Positions 19,302 through 29,481 of a stretch of 64,000 nt of DNA are shown here, piece by piece. Position 1 is the first letter of the stretch; the number at the start of each line of letters is the position of its first letter. The stretch spans positions 2,046,001-2,110,000 of the forward strand of contig NZ_CP123448.1 in assembly GCF_030177895.1 (NCBI RefSeq), read 5' to 3'. The stretch comes from Kingella negevensis. GTDB lineage: Bacteria > Pseudomonadota > Gammaproteobacteria > Burkholderiales > Neisseriaceae. The notes beneath the pieces were generated by a model. The model was not told the DNA's origin, searched no databases, and worked only from the letters and a program-made list of their open reading frames with translations. Position numbers and translations under genes: made by a program.

Positions 19302-21194
19302 TTAGGCTGTTTTCTGTTTACTAGCCTCTTGCGCGGCACGATGTCCTTGGTCTATCGCATTTTGCACATACGGCATCCATGCCACATCGCTGTTGGCAAG
19401 ATAAATATTGCCGACAGATTTTTGCATGGTTTTCGTGGTGCTTTCTGTGGTTTCGTCACTATCAAATAAACCCACTTGCTCATAGCTATAACCGTGTGCC
19501 CAACGGTTAATTGTCATGTCGGCTATTGCGTCGTCCACATTTTCGCCAGCTAATGCGTAAATAGGGCGCAGTTGCTCAATCACTTCTTGTTTGAGTGCAT
19601 CTTGGCTTTGGCTGGCTAATTGTCGGCGACCTGCACGGTATTTGTCTCGTGCGGTTGAATCGTCTAGCGCGGTTCTAATACCAATCATGTGCAGCACAAT
19701 GGGTTCATCAGGTGTTTGTGGTGCGCGATAGTTACCCATATTTACAGAAAAGTCTAACATCATTCCGCAATAAGGCTGGTCGGGCATATAAAACGCGTAA
19801 ATGCCTAGTTTTTTAAAGGCATGGGCGTTTTTCAGCGCGACTTTTGTGTAAATCATGGGAATACGTACACCTGATAACATGGCGGTTTTTTGTGCTTCTG
19901 GCATCTCTTTAATGAGACGTGCTGCTAATGGCGCAAAACCTGCATAAATACATTTTTTGGCTTGTATGCGATACAAATCTTGTTTGTCTTTTTCCATGCA
20001 CGCAACCGCTACTCCATCATCTTTGTTCTCCAGTAATAACGCTGTGGTGTTCAGACGAATACGAACGTTATTGGTTGGCAAATCTAGCTGGTCGTACTGG
20101 AATTTTGCGGTAACGATGTCTTCCATGGTATCCGCTTTGTCTTGCGTGATATTCGGTATCATTTTGTGAACCAGTAAACGCGCGATGCTGGCGTTGCCAT
20201 CTGGGAAATGGTAGATATAAGGTTCTGCATCTGGGTCAAAATCGGGTTTTGGTAAGCCCAAATTCTGAACACCAGGGTAGTGGTTTTCTAAGGCTTCGCT
20301 CACGGAAATAGCGGAAATGTCGTGTCCCCAATAATCTGAACTGAGGTTTTGTAGATATTTCAGACTGGTTTCAGAGAGTTTGACACGTTCGGCTAGGAAC
20401 GTTTTATAGCTAGTTGTTTCGGCGTATTTTTGACGCTGACGTTTGCTTTTGCCTTTTAGGTAATCTTGTGGTTTGGTGTAGATTTCGGTTAGTGCGCGTT
20501 TGTCTTCTTCTGAAAATGGAAACTTGGCGATGATTTCAGCGTTATCTTTATTTCTGACATCTGTTTGACCAATAATCATAGCGGCTTTACCAAATGTTTT
20601 TTCAGCTAGATATGTGCCGCGTTTAAGTTGCCATTTTTCTTTATATAGCGTTTGGTCGAAATACTGATTGAACTTTTTGTAATCAATACCCAGTTCGCGC
20701 AATAATTGGCTGGCAACTTCTGAATATTTTGTTTCTGGTGAGTCGATGTTTTCGCTACCGCCATAGGTGATGAGTTGTTTGCCATCAACTGTAAATTCGT
20801 TGCGAATGGCGTGTCCGCCAAAATCGGCGTGGTTATCAATGATGAGAATTTTGGCTTGTGGTTGAGCTTTTTGGTAATAGTAAGCTGCCGATAATCCGCT
20901 AATGCCTGAACCGACAACCACTAAATCGTATTGCTCACTGATTTTTTCAGGCAGCGTGTAGTTTTTACCACGCAAGGCAACACCGTGCGCGTGATTCTGG
21001 CTACCATCATTATCGCCACGCAAGCCTGTTAGAGCAGGAGGGTAATAAGGCCTGTTGCTGATGGTTGTTTCGGCAGGGGCAACGCTAACAGGGCGATAAA
21101 TGGGTTCTTTGCAGCCGCTGATTAAACTCGCACCTGCTAATACAGCACTGCTGCTTAAAAAGCGACGACGTGTCATTTTATTTTTTTGCGACAT
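19302..21194 (-). CDS. Tat-exported FAD-dependent oxidoreductase, spermidine dehydrogenase-like
   Basis: A 630-residue flavoprotein probably exported folded by the Tat system: MTRRRFLSSSAVLAGASLISGC has the twin-arginine motif and a possible lipobox Cys. The mature part starts with YYPPALTGLRG, seen in spermidine dehydrogenase (SpdH-type) proteins, then DLVVVGSGISGLSAAYYY, the FAD-binding Rossmann motif, and FGGHAIRNEF. The C-terminal part with NIYLANSDVAWMPYVQNAIDQG is the second FAD block of amine-oxidase-like enzymes. An amine or polyamine substrate in the periplasm is the best guess from the family. It lies between glyQ and an IS5-family element and has its own terminator. Confidence 0.75.
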   Translation of the reverse strand: MSQKNKMTRRRFLSSSAVLAGASLISGCKEPIYRPVSVAPAETTISNRPYYPPALTGLRGDNDGSQNHAHGVALRGKNYTLPEKISEQYDLVVVGSGISGLSAAYYYQKAQPQAKILIIDNHADFGGHAIRNEFTVDGKQLITYGGSENIDSPETKYSEVASQLLRELGIDYKKFNQYFDQTLYKEKWQLKRGTYLAEKTFGKAAMIIGQTDVRNKDNAEIIAKFPFSEEDKRALTEIYTKPQDYLKGKSKRQRQKYAETTSYKTFLAERVKLSETSLKYLQNLSSDYWGHDISAISVSEALENHYPGVQNLGLPKPDFDPDAEPYIYHFPDGNASIARLLVHKMIPNITQDKADTMEDIVTAKFQYDQLDLPTNNVRIRLNTTALLLENKDDGVAVACMEKDKQDLYRIQAKKCIYAGFAPLAARLIKEMPEAQKTAMLSGVRIPMIYTKVALKNAHAFKKLGIYAFYMPDQPYCGMMLDFSVNMGNYRAPQTPDEPIVLHMIGIRTALDDSTARDKYRAGRRQLASQSQDALKQEVIEQLRPIYALAGENVDDAIADMTINRWAHGYSYEQVGLFDSDETTESTTKTMQKSVGNIYLANSDVAWMPYVQNAIDQGHRAAQEASKQKTA

Positions 21195-21272
21195 GAATAT
21201 TTCCTTTATTTATAGATAAACGAAAAAGTAGGTATTGCTACCCACTTTAATGATTTCAGGCAGCCTGAAAAA

Positions 21273-22172
21273 TTATTTTTGTTTTAATAATGGAAAGCCC
21301 AACGCTTCACGGCTTGCCACAAATTTCTGCGCCACTTGACGGCTCAACACACGAATACGCCCGATATACGTTGCGCGTTCGGTTACGGAAATCGCCCCAC
21401 GCGCGTCCAACAAGTTAAACGTATGCCCTGCTTTCAACACCAATTCATAGGCTGGCAACGCCAACTGTGCGTCTTCTTGTTCCAACAAGCGTTTGGCTTG
21501 CGCTTCAAAACCATTGAATTGACCCAGCAGCCATTCCGTATCGCTGTGTTCAAAATTGTAAGTAGATTGCTCTACTTCGTTTTGATGATACACGTCGCCG
21601 TAAGTCAAATTCGTGCCGTCAGGCGTAACCGTCCACACCAAATCATACACATTTTCAACGCCTTGCAAATACATTGCCAAACGCTCAATACCGTAAGTGA
21701 TTTCGCCCAAAACTGGCGTGCAATCAATCCCACCGACTTGTTGGAAATAGGTAAATTGCGTTACTTCCATGCCGTTCAACCACACTTCCCAGCCCAAGCC
21801 CCACGCGCCTAAAGTTGGGTTTTCCCAGTCATCTTCCACAAAACGAATGTCGTGAACGGTTGGGTCAATGCCCAATTCTTTCAGGCTGCCTAAATACAAA
21901 TCCTGAATGTCATCAGGTGCAGGTTTCAAAGCCACTTGGAATTGATAATAGTGTTGCAAGCGATTTGGGTTATCGCCATAGCGTCCATCTTTTGGGCGGC
22001 GGCTGGGTTGCACATAAGCCGCATTCCATGGCTCAGGGCCTAACGCGCGTAAGCAAGTGGCTGGGTGCGATGTGCCTGCGCCCACTTCCATATCAAACGG
22101 TTGAATAATCGCGCAACCTTGCGCTGCCCAATAGTGTTGTAATTTAAAGACGATGTCTTGAAAAGTCAGCAT
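21273..22172 (-). CDS. glyQ: Glycyl-tRNA synthetase alpha subunit
   Basis: Catalytic subunit of the heterotetrameric glycyl-tRNA synthetase, forming glycyl-adenylate and charging tRNA-Gly. The 299 residues have family length. [19 protein letters not shown] at the start, [21 protein letters not shown] (class II motif region), [19 protein letters not shown] and [26 protein letters not shown] are all diagnostic. It is separated from glyS by about 5.7 kb. An uptake-sequence palindrome lies just past the stop. Confidence 0.97.
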   Translation of the reverse strand: MLTFQDIVFKLQHYWAAQGCAIIQPFDMEVGAGTSHPATCLRALGPEPWNAAYVQPSRRPKDGRYGDNPNRLQHYYQFQVALKPAPDDIQDLYLGSLKELGIDPTVHDIRFVEDDWENPTLGAWGLGWEVWLNGMEVTQFTYFQQVGGIDCTPVLGEITYGIERLAMYLQGVENVYDLVWTVTPDGTNLTYGDVYHQNEVEQSTYNFEHSDTEWLLGQFNGFEAQAKRLLEQEDAQLALPAYELVLKAGHTFNLLDARGAISVTERATYIGRIRVLSRQVAQKFVASREALGFPLLKQK

Positions 22173-22360
22173 GATGTTCTAGTCTATTGTTGTGTTAAAT
22201 AAAGTTGGCTATTTTACGGTATTTGAATGCAGCCTGAAAGCGTTTCCACAATTTTCAGGCTGCAAAATCTTTGTTAGATTAGTTTAAAATACTGGTAAAA
22301 TAATGTTAATTTGCGGTATAAAGCAATTTATATTGTTTTTTTGGATTGTTTTTTAAAATT

Positions 22361-23065
22361 ATGGCTTCGGAAAACCGAGAAAATAACCAAACATCGTCTG
22401 ATTTATCAGACGATTTTTCGGCTACGAAAAATAAGAAATTTCACCTGTGTTGCGTGGTTGTCGTGGCAGGCTTGGGCGCGGCGGCGTTGGTAGGCTTTTC
22501 TTACTACGTGGACATGCGCGAACACGACACCGCGCAAGCCGTGCAAACAACAGCGCAAGCACTGCGCGGCGGCGTGATTCCTTCTTCGGAAGCAGAAGCG
22601 GCAGACCGCGCACAAATCTCTAGCGATGAACAAACCAAAGGCATGACCGCACCTGCGGACTTTGGTACAGATAACGCTTCAGAGGCTTCTGCGGTTTCAG
22701 CTTCGGCAGCGTCTTCAGTGGCTGATGAATTGTTAGCAGATTTGCAGCCTGAAAACGACAACATGAAAACCGTGCTGGAAAAAGACGGCTCGGTGCATTT
22801 TTATTTTGCGCCTGAAGAAACTTATATTGCAGACGATTCCATTAGCAGCCTGAAAGACATTTTGGCTGGTGTGAAATCGGGCAAAAAAGTAGAAATTTCA
22901 GGTTTTTATGATACGCCAGCCGATTCACATTTAACGCGTGAACGCATGTTGGCAGTGCGCGATTTATTGCTGGCAGAAGGTGTGCCTGAAAGCCAAATCG
23001 TGTTGCACGAAGCCAAACCAGTTCAAAAAGAGCAGAAATATCACGTTTCTTTGAATTTACAGTGA
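22361..23065 (+). CDS. Single-pass membrane protein with C-terminal OmpA-like domain
   Basis: A 234-residue protein with a cytoplasmic N-terminus rich in Asn, Ser and Asp, one membrane segment (CCVVVVAGLGAAALVGFSYYV, about residues 28-48), a low-complexity Ala/Ser/Glu linker (about 60-125) and a C-terminal domain. The latter contains VHFYFAPEETYIADDSISSLKDI, VEISGFYDTPADSHLTRERMLAVRDLLLAEGVPESQI, which follows the OmpA/MotB fold order although the usual GHTD is changed to GFYD. It may reach peptidoglycan or a periplasmic partner. The ATG at 22361 was preferred over a TTG at 22346. It is probably cotranscribed with the next gene; a DUS palindrome lies between. Confidence 0.7.
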   Translation: MASENRENNQTSSDLSDDFSATKNKKFHLCCVVVVAGLGAAALVGFSYYVDMREHDTAQAVQTTAQALRGGVIPSSEAEAADRAQISSDEQTKGMTAPADFGTDNASEASAVSASAASSVADELLADLQPENDNMKTVLEKDGSVHFYFAPEETYIADDSISSLKDILAGVKSGKKVEISGFYDTPADSHLTRERMLAVRDLLLAEGVPESQIVLHEAKPVQKEQKYHVSLNLQ

Positions 23066-23108
23066 TTTTCAGGCAGCCTGAAAATTTAGTTTTTAAAAGG
23101 GTAACATT

Positions 23109-23966
23109 ATGTTTACAAGGAATATTTTATCTGTAGTGTTAGCAGCTGGTTTGCTGGCTGCTTGTTCGGGGGGCAACGGAGGTGCAAGCGGCAATCAAGC
23201 AGCTTCAGCAGCCCCAAGCGCAGCCGCTTCAGTTGATACCAGCAAAACCTATATCGTGGCAACTGACGCATCTTACGCACCAATGGAATACATGGAAAAC
23301 AACGCCGTAGTGGGTTTTTCACACGATATTTTGGACGCAGCAGCCAAAACCCAAAACGTGAAATTGAATTTCGTGAACACGCCATTTGATGGCTTGTTTG
23401 CCAACATCGGCAAAGGCGATAGCGACATTGGTTTGGCAAGTATCACGATTAATGATGAACGCAAACAGCAATTGGACTTTTCAGACCCTTATTTTGCTGC
23501 TACGCAAATGATTGTTTTTAATGATAATAACAAAGAAAAAATCAAATCATTTGCTGATTTGAAAGAGCGTTCAGCTTCGGTTCAATCAGGCACTTCAGGC
23601 GATTTGATTTTGCAAAAATTGCAAGGCGCAGACAGCCAAAAAATCAAACGCTTTGAAAATATGCCATTGGCGTTTAAAGAACTGGAAAACAGCGGCGTGG
23701 ACGCAGTGGTGGGCGATAGCGGTGTGATTGCGTATTACGCGAAACAGCACCCAGATGCGAAATTAACCATGATTTTAGACCCAAGTTTCATCAAAGAAGA
23801 ATACGGTTTCGCATTCCGCAAAGGTCGCAACGATGGCTTGCGTGAAGCGATTAACAAAGGCTTGGCACAAATTAAATCAGACGGCACTTACGACAAAATC
23901 CATGTGCAATGGTTTGGTGCACCTGTAACATCAGCGTCTGCACCAGCCGCTTCTGCTGCTAAATAA
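23109..23966 (+). CDS. Amino-acid ABC transporter substrate-binding lipoprotein
   Basis: A 285-residue periplasmic binding protein of the polar/basic amino-acid family 3. The N-terminus MFTRNILSVVLAAGLLAACSG has a lipobox (LAAC), so it is anchored to a membrane; a Ser/Ala/Gly-rich linker follows. YIVATDASYAPMEYM, VVGFSHDILDAAA, DIGLASITINDERKQQLDFSDPYF and AVVGDSGVIAYYA are the family blocks, ending in KSDGTYDKIHVQWFG. The ligand is unknown. No permease or ATPase gene adjoins it in the window. The remnant of a second such protein lies 2 kb downstream beyond purB. Confidence 0.92.
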   Translation: MFTRNILSVVLAAGLLAACSGGNGGASGNQAASAAPSAAASVDTSKTYIVATDASYAPMEYMENNAVVGFSHDILDAAAKTQNVKLNFVNTPFDGLFANIGKGDSDIGLASITINDERKQQLDFSDPYFAATQMIVFNDNNKEKIKSFADLKERSASVQSGTSGDLILQKLQGADSQKIKRFENMPLAFKELENSGVDAVVGDSGVIAYYAKQHPDAKLTMILDPSFIKEEYGFAFRKGRNDGLREAINKGLAQIKSDGTYDKIHVQWFGAPVTSASAPAASAAK

Positions 23967-23976
23967 AAAAACCATT

Positions 23977-24022
23977 TCAGGCAGCCTGAAAAGTATGTTT
24001 TGTGCTTTCAGGCTGCCTGAAG
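23977..24022 (+). terminator. DUS inverted-pair terminator after the binding protein
   Basis: Two palindromic uptake sequences (TTTCAGGCAGCCTGAAAA and CTTTCAGGCTGCCTGAAG) separated by a short AT-rich loop, immediately after the binding-protein stop. Confidence 0.6.
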
Positions 24023-24050
24023 TTTTATTTTGCAGTCTGAAAGGAAAATA

Positions 24051-24614
24051 ATGGCTTTTGTGAGCGAACAAGAATACTTGCAGCATTACACCAATCTTTC
24101 CGATGAAAAATACGAATACATCAACGGCGAAATTTGGGCAATGGCAGGAGCGTTGTGAAACCATGCTTTCATCACTGGGAATATTTTGGGTAACTTATAC
24201 CCAAAGTTTAAAGATAAAAAGTGCAAAGCATTTGTCAGAGATTGGCGCGTCCAATGCAAACACAATTATTACTACCCTGATGTTGTAATTGACTGCGACA
24301 GCACACGCAACGAAAACCAAGTAGGTCAGCCCGTTGTGATTTTTGAAGTGCTATCCGAAAGCATACGCGCAGTCGATTTGACGATTAAGCTAAACGGCTA
24401 CCGCCAAATTTCCACACTAGAAGCCTATATTTTAGTTGAACAAAATCTCCGCACCGTAACCATTTACCGCAGCGAAGACAACTGGAAAGCCGAAACATTC
24501 GTGCAAGCCGATGACGTGATAACCTTACCTTGCGTGGACACCACTTTATCGCTTGTCGATATTTATGCCGATGTTGCGTTAGAAATCCCCAAAAAAACCT
24601 TTCAGGCAGCCTGA
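24051..24614 (+). pseudogene. Uma2-family (DUF820) restriction-endonuclease-fold protein, nonsense mutation
   Basis: A Uma2-type protein of the PD-(D/E)XK fold that would be about 187 residues long. The N-terminus MAFVSEQEYLQHYTNL, YEYINGEIWAMAG leads to a TGA at 24156-24158; the same frame then continues NHAFITGNILGNLYPKF, YYYPDVVIDCDSTRNENQVGQPVVIFEVLS, which includes the catalytic Asp and the Glu-x-Val motif. A single base change (for example TCA to TGA) explains the break, so the loss looks recent. A downstream TTG at 24186 could start a shortened product. The frame ends in an uptake sequence (TFQAA then stop). Uma2 proteins are common in cyanobacteria; their role is unclear. Confidence 0.85.
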
Positions 24615-24627
24615 AAACCCGATTTGA

Positions 24628-26007
<1,380 letters not shown>

Positions 26008-26013
26008 GCAGCC

Positions 26014-26417
26014 TGAAATTGCAATTTCTAGTTCTGAAGATGCTCAAAAAGATTTGCCTGAACGTTTCCAAGTGAAGCAATCTCAATTGGTGATTCGTGA
26101 TTCGGTTTTTTGGTGCATTGCGTACGTTGGTGGGCAATCAGGCTAAGGTGGTGGCAGATTCTACTGTGTTGCAGTACTACATGGGTAGCTAAACGTTTAA
26201 AGATGAGAATGTGAAATTTGTTTCTCAAGAATTGCCTGTAAGCCGTGGGTCTAACTTGGTTTGTGCGGTAAAAAAGGGGAATAAGGAATTGTTGGATAAA
26301 ATCAATGCGGGTTTGGCGAATGTGAAAAAATCGGGTGAGTATGAGACGATTTTGAAGAAATGGAACCAAGCAGTTCCAAGTGATGTGAGTATTGCGAGTG
26401 CGCCTGCTGTGAAATAA
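26014..26417 (+). pseudogene. Amino-acid ABC transporter substrate-binding protein, C-terminal remnant
   Basis: A decayed copy of the last half of a periplasmic binding protein. From 26026 one frame reads AISSSEDAQKDLPERFQVKQ and LVIRDSVF. Near 26112 the reading must shift to ALRTLVGNQAKVVADSTVL and LQYYMGS, ended by a TAA at 26190-26192. The frame then goes on with KFVSQELPVSRGSNLVCAV, LLDKINAGLANVKKSGEY and ILKKWN, the normal C-terminus of this family. The 5' half, including the signal peptide, is missing. It lies right behind purB and is a different paralogue from the intact gene at 23109. Confidence 0.85.
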
Positions 26418-26421
26418 TGTG

Positions 26422-26452
26422 AATGCAGCCTGAAAAGTGTTCAGGCTGCATT
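26422..26452 (+). terminator. DUS inverted-pair hairpin behind the remnant
   Basis: A 13-bp stem of AATGCAGCCTGAA and its complement with a 5-base loop, followed by a run of eight T residues on the plus strand: a strong intrinsic terminator. Confidence 0.75.
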
Positions 26453-26470
26453 TTTTTTACGCAAAAAAAG

Positions 26471-26500
26471 CCGATGTTGCCAGAAGAGCGGCAACATCGG
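26471..26500. terminator. Second hairpin, not DUS-based
   Basis: A perfect 11-bp stem (CCGATGTTGCC with GGCAACATCGG) with an 8-base loop, preceded by seven A residues, which would be a T-run on the minus strand. It could end minus-strand transcripts coming from the sialyltransferase gene. The remaining bases up to 26656 hold nothing I recognise. Confidence 0.5.
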
Positions 26501-26656
26501 TTTCATTATGGAATGAAAAAGCGCAATTGCATGCAAATTATAGGGAAGTCAATTACGCCAGTTGCTAGGAGTAAGCGAGGGAGATAATACCATGATTGTT
26601 CATGTAGATTTATTGCTTAACCTGAAATTTACTTTCTTTGATTTTTTTATTTGATT

Positions 26657-27616
26657 TTAATCAGTTAAATTTTCAATGTGCAAGCCCATGTTGTTCATGA
26701 TTTGATACAAAGTGGTGAAATTTTGTTGCTTGAAAAGAGCGTTATTGGGTTGGATTGTGTGAATTTGCACGCGCAGAAAATGGCTCACATTCAGCGCGGC
26801 GGTGCTGGCTAGATGATATATGTGAAATTGGGTTTCAGGCTGCTTTTGGATTTGTTGTAGTAAATAGTCTTCAAAAATGAGAGGGGTGTCGATGTATTCC
26901 ATATTGTCCACGCTGTAATTTTCTCGGGGGTGGGGGAAATATTGGGGGATTTGGTATTTTTGGGCAATGTGTTGCGCAAGGGTGATGTTTTGTTCTGCTT
27001 CGGGAAATAGAGGTTGACCGAGCAGAATTTTTTGTGTGTTTTGGCAGCCTGAAAACGGAGTTTGGTTTTCAGGCTGCATTTGCCAGAGTTGTACGGGGAT
27101 TGTGGGGCTGACAATATTTGGCTGGTTGGGATAAAGGGTGTGGTGTTGGCGGCTGAGTTGGCGCAAATCTTGGGTTTGGTAGTGTATGCCTTGGATTTGG
27201 TTGATGATTTTGCGTTTCAGGCTGTGTGGTGGGTTTTGGTAGAGAATGCTGTTGGGGTAGAGGTTGCCTGTGCCGTCATCGAAGGTTTCGAGGACTTGGA
27301 AGTTTAGGTGGCTGAGTGGGTATTGGACAATGGGGTTGTCGATGCTGGCGGCGTAAATGGTTTGGTAGGATTTTTCTAGGTTTTTCAGCAGTTTGGGCAG
27401 GGCGAACTCGCGCTGAAATCTGCCGTTGGGCATGATTTGGTAGCTGCTATGCTGGCATTGAGCGGCGGTTTGCTGGTAGTAATGGTGGAATTTGGCGTTG
27501 TCGGCTTCGGGATAGCAGACCATGAGCAAATCAGCTGGAATAGGGGCGGTTTGGCGAATGAGGGCTTGGGCGATAAGGGCTTGTAATGGGGTGAGGCAGA
27601 TAAAGAGGTTTTTCAT
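26657..27616 (-). CDS. Lst-type sialyltransferase (glycosyltransferase family 52)
   Basis: A 319-residue GT-B enzyme of family 52, whose Neisseria member Lst adds alpha-2,3-linked sialic acid to lacto-N-neotetraose of LOS. FETFDDGTGNL-like VLETFDDGTGNLYPNSILY carries the catalytic DDGTGN motif; HPRENYSVDNMEYIDTPLIFEDYLL gives the HPR and the IED-like CMP-binding region. Compared with Lst it lacks the long N-terminal membrane anchor, starting MKNLFICLTPLQALIAQAL. Two uptake sequences form an inverted pair inside the coding region (27044-27077), adding QPEN and FSGC. No neu (sialic acid synthesis or activation) genes are in the window, so the donor may be made elsewhere or scavenged. Confidence 0.85.
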   Translation of the reverse strand: MKNLFICLTPLQALIAQALIRQTAPIPADLLMVCYPEADNAKFHHYYQQTAAQCQHSSYQIMPNGRFQREFALPKLLKNLEKSYQTIYAASIDNPIVQYPLSHLNFQVLETFDDGTGNLYPNSILYQNPPHSLKRKIINQIQGIHYQTQDLRQLSRQHHTLYPNQPNIVSPTIPVQLWQMQPENQTPFSGCQNTQKILLGQPLFPEAEQNITLAQHIAQKYQIPQYFPHPRENYSVDNMEYIDTPLIFEDYLLQQIQKQPETQFHIYHLASTAALNVSHFLRVQIHTIQPNNALFKQQNFTTLYQIMNNMGLHIENLTD

Positions 27617-27682
27617 TTTTCAGGCTGCGTGAATGGGAAAAATGGGATTGTATAGTGAAATGAAATAGAAATCCCATATTCT

Positions 27683-27708
27683 TAGGTCGGATTCAAGAAT
27701 CCGACCTA
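27683..27708. repeat. Palindromic intergenic repeat TAGGTCGGATTC type
   Basis: A perfect 12-bp inverted repeat, TAGGTCGGATTC and its complement, with AA between, in the gap between the sialyltransferase and hmuV genes. Related sequence appears as a double unit at 50139-50210 and in shortened form at 38686-38706. Confidence 0.8.
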
Positions 27709-27753
27709 CAAGGTTAGGAGTTTTTTATTTTATTCAACGATATTCTGGAAATG

Positions 27754-27788
27754 AAAAGCAGCCTGAAATTGGTTTTCAGGCTGCTTTT
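27754..27788 (-). terminator. DUS inverted-pair terminator after hmuV
   Basis: AAAAGCAGCCTGAAA pairs with TTTCAGGCTGCTTTT eight bases past the hmuV stop, closing the haem operon. Confidence 0.7.
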
Positions 27789-27796
27789 TCTATTTT

Positions 27797-28546
27797 TCAG
27801 GCTGCTTTCTGTGCTGTATAAGCAGCCTGAAAACCTGTTTGCACGTCGCCAATGATTTGCCAATCATAAAGCTGACTGAGGGTTTGCGCTTGCATCACTT
27901 CGCTGGTTTCTCCGTGGGTGACGACTTTGCCATCTTTCATCAGGGCGACAAAATCACTGTAATGGGCGGCAAGGTTCAAATCGTGCAACACCATGATGAT
28001 GGTCGGTTTGGGTTCGTTCAGGGCGCGTAGTTGCTGCATGAGAACGTGCTGATGACGAATATCGAGGTGATTGGTAGGTTCGTCCAGCAGCAGAATTTCA
28101 GCATTTTGTAACAGGGCGCGGACGATGGCGGCGCGTTGTTTTTCGCCGCCTGATAGGGTGTCGATGCGCTTGTTTATCAGGTGGTCTAGCTCAAATTGTT
28201 GCAGCCAGTGGGCGGCGTGTTCTTTGTCTGCGCGATTGGGCTGCTGATGCCATGCGAGTTTGGGATAACACGCCATGAGGACGTATTCGAGCAGTGTCAT
28301 GGGGAGCTGGAAACTTTCGTGTTGCCCAACCCACGCGCATTTGCCGCATTTTAAGGCAGCCTGAAAAGGTTGGCCGCGCCATTGGGTGTGTTTAGATTGC
28401 AAAATTTGTTTGAGCAGGGTGGATTTGCCTGCGCCGTTTGCGCCGATGATGGTGCTGATTTGGTGGTCTGGGAACTGGATTTCGGGCACGTCTAAAATGG
28501 TGCGGCTGCCTGAAATAATTTTGCCGTGTTGAAAATGTAGGGTCAT
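27797..28546 (-). CDS. hmuV: Haemin ABC transporter ATP-binding protein
   Basis: The ATPase of the haem importer, about 249 residues. GANGAGKSTLLKQI (Walker A), WVGQHESFQLPMTLLEYV (Q-loop region), LSGGEKQRAAIVRAL (signature), ILLLDEPTNHLDIRHQ (Walker B) and MVLHDLNLAAHYSD (H-loop) follow the FepC/HmuV pattern. The ATG at 28546 was chosen because it overlaps the stop of the permease gene by 4 bases and starts MTLHFQHGKIISG; the open frame extends further upstream but only as a shadow. The C-terminal FQAAYTAQKAA is encoded by two uptake sequences, so the tail was probably remodelled by DUS. Confidence 0.92.
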   Translation of the reverse strand: MTLHFQHGKIISGSRTILDVPEIQFPDHQISTIIGANGAGKSTLLKQILQSKHTQWRGQPFQAALKCGKCAWVGQHESFQLPMTLLEYVLMACYPKLAWHQQPNRADKEHAAHWLQQFELDHLINKRIDTLSGGEKQRAAIVRALLQNAEILLLDEPTNHLDIRHQHVLMQQLRALNEPKPTIIMVLHDLNLAAHYSDFVALMKDGKVVTHGETSEVMQAQTLSQLYDWQIIGDVQTGFQAAYTAQKAA

Positions 28547-29481
28547 GCTTTGTCTCTTTTGTCCATGATGAGCCATAGGAAAAATGGTCCGCCGAGTATG
28601 GAAATGACGATGCCAACGGGAAGGTCTATTGGATAGATAATCCAGCGTGAAAACGTGTCGGCAATCAGCACGAACACTGCGCCCCATAAGGCGGCTAGGG
28701 CGATTAAACGGCTGCGTCCGCCGCCAATCACGCGGGCTAATACGTTGGGCACCATCATGCCAACAAAGCCGATAATGCCGCCGAGTGATACGGCAGCGCC
28801 TGTCATCATGGCTGCGCCGATAATGGTGAGGGTGCGTGTTTTGGCGATGCTGATGCCCATGGTTTGTGCGGCTTCGTCGCCCAAAAGTAAGCAGTCTAGC
28901 TGTCTACCGATGGCTAATAAAATCAGCCAGCCGATGAGCATAATGCTGGCGGCGTAACTAAGCGAGATGAATCCTGCTTCGGAAAAACTGCCTGCGAGCC
29001 AAGTCATTGCGCTGCGAAGTGCCATGTCGTCTGACATAAATAAAATGAGGCTAACGAGCGAGCTGCAGAGTGCGCTGAGTACGAAGCCTAAAACGAGCAA
29101 GCCGTATTTGCCGCCGCCTATCCAGCGATGAACAAGCAAAATCAGCATGCACACGCCAAACGCGCCCAAAAAGGCGGCAAGCGGTACGCCGATGCTGCCC
29201 CAGCCCATCGCAATCACGACGACAACGCCAATCGCTGCGCCGCCTGATGTACCGATGAGGCTTGGGTCGGCGAGTGGGTTTTCAAACAGGGCTTGCAGGG
29301 CGGCACCGCTTGCGGATAGGGCTGCGCCGACGAGTAGGGAAACGATGATGCGTGGTAGGCGGATTTCGCGCATCACGTCGTCGATGGTGAAGGGGTTTTG
29401 CCATGTGCCTTCGCCGATGCCGAGGCAGAAGAGAGCGAGTAATCCAATGGCGAGAATGGGAAGAATGTATTTTGTGAACAT
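28543..29481 (-). CDS. hmuU: Haemin ABC transporter permease (FecCD family)
   Basis: A 312-residue inner-membrane permease with about nine to ten helices, forming the dimeric channel of the haem importer. RLPRIIVSLLVGAALSASGAALQ and ENPLADPSLIGTSGGAAIG are the FecCD signatures, and GGIIGFVGMMVPNVLARV is the coupling region that contacts the ATPase. LWGAVFVLIADTFSRWIIYP and LPVGIVISILGGPFFLWL close the protein. Its stop overlaps the hmuV start. A 171-base gap with a GTAGGGTG-type repeat and uptake sequences separates it from hmuT. Confidence 0.93.
   Translation of the reverse strand: MFTKYILPILAIGLLALFCLGIGEGTWQNPFTIDDVMREIRLPRIIVSLLVGAALSASGAALQALFENPLADPSLIGTSGGAAIGVVVVIAMGWGSIGVPLAAFLGAFGVCMLILLVHRWIGGGKYGLLVLGFVLSALCSSLVSLILFMSDDMALRSAMTWLAGSFSEAGFISLSYAASIMLIGWLILLAIGRQLDCLLLGDEAAQTMGISIAKTRTLTIIGAAMMTGAAVSLGGIIGFVGMMVPNVLARVIGGGRSRLIALAALWGAVFVLIADTFSRWIIYPIDLPVGIVISILGGPFFLWLIMDKRDKA

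Noticed and set aside
26501..26656. AT-rich stretch upstream of the sialyltransferase stop as a possible RNA gene
   Set aside because: No closing stem, promoter or tRNA-like segment could be found in it.
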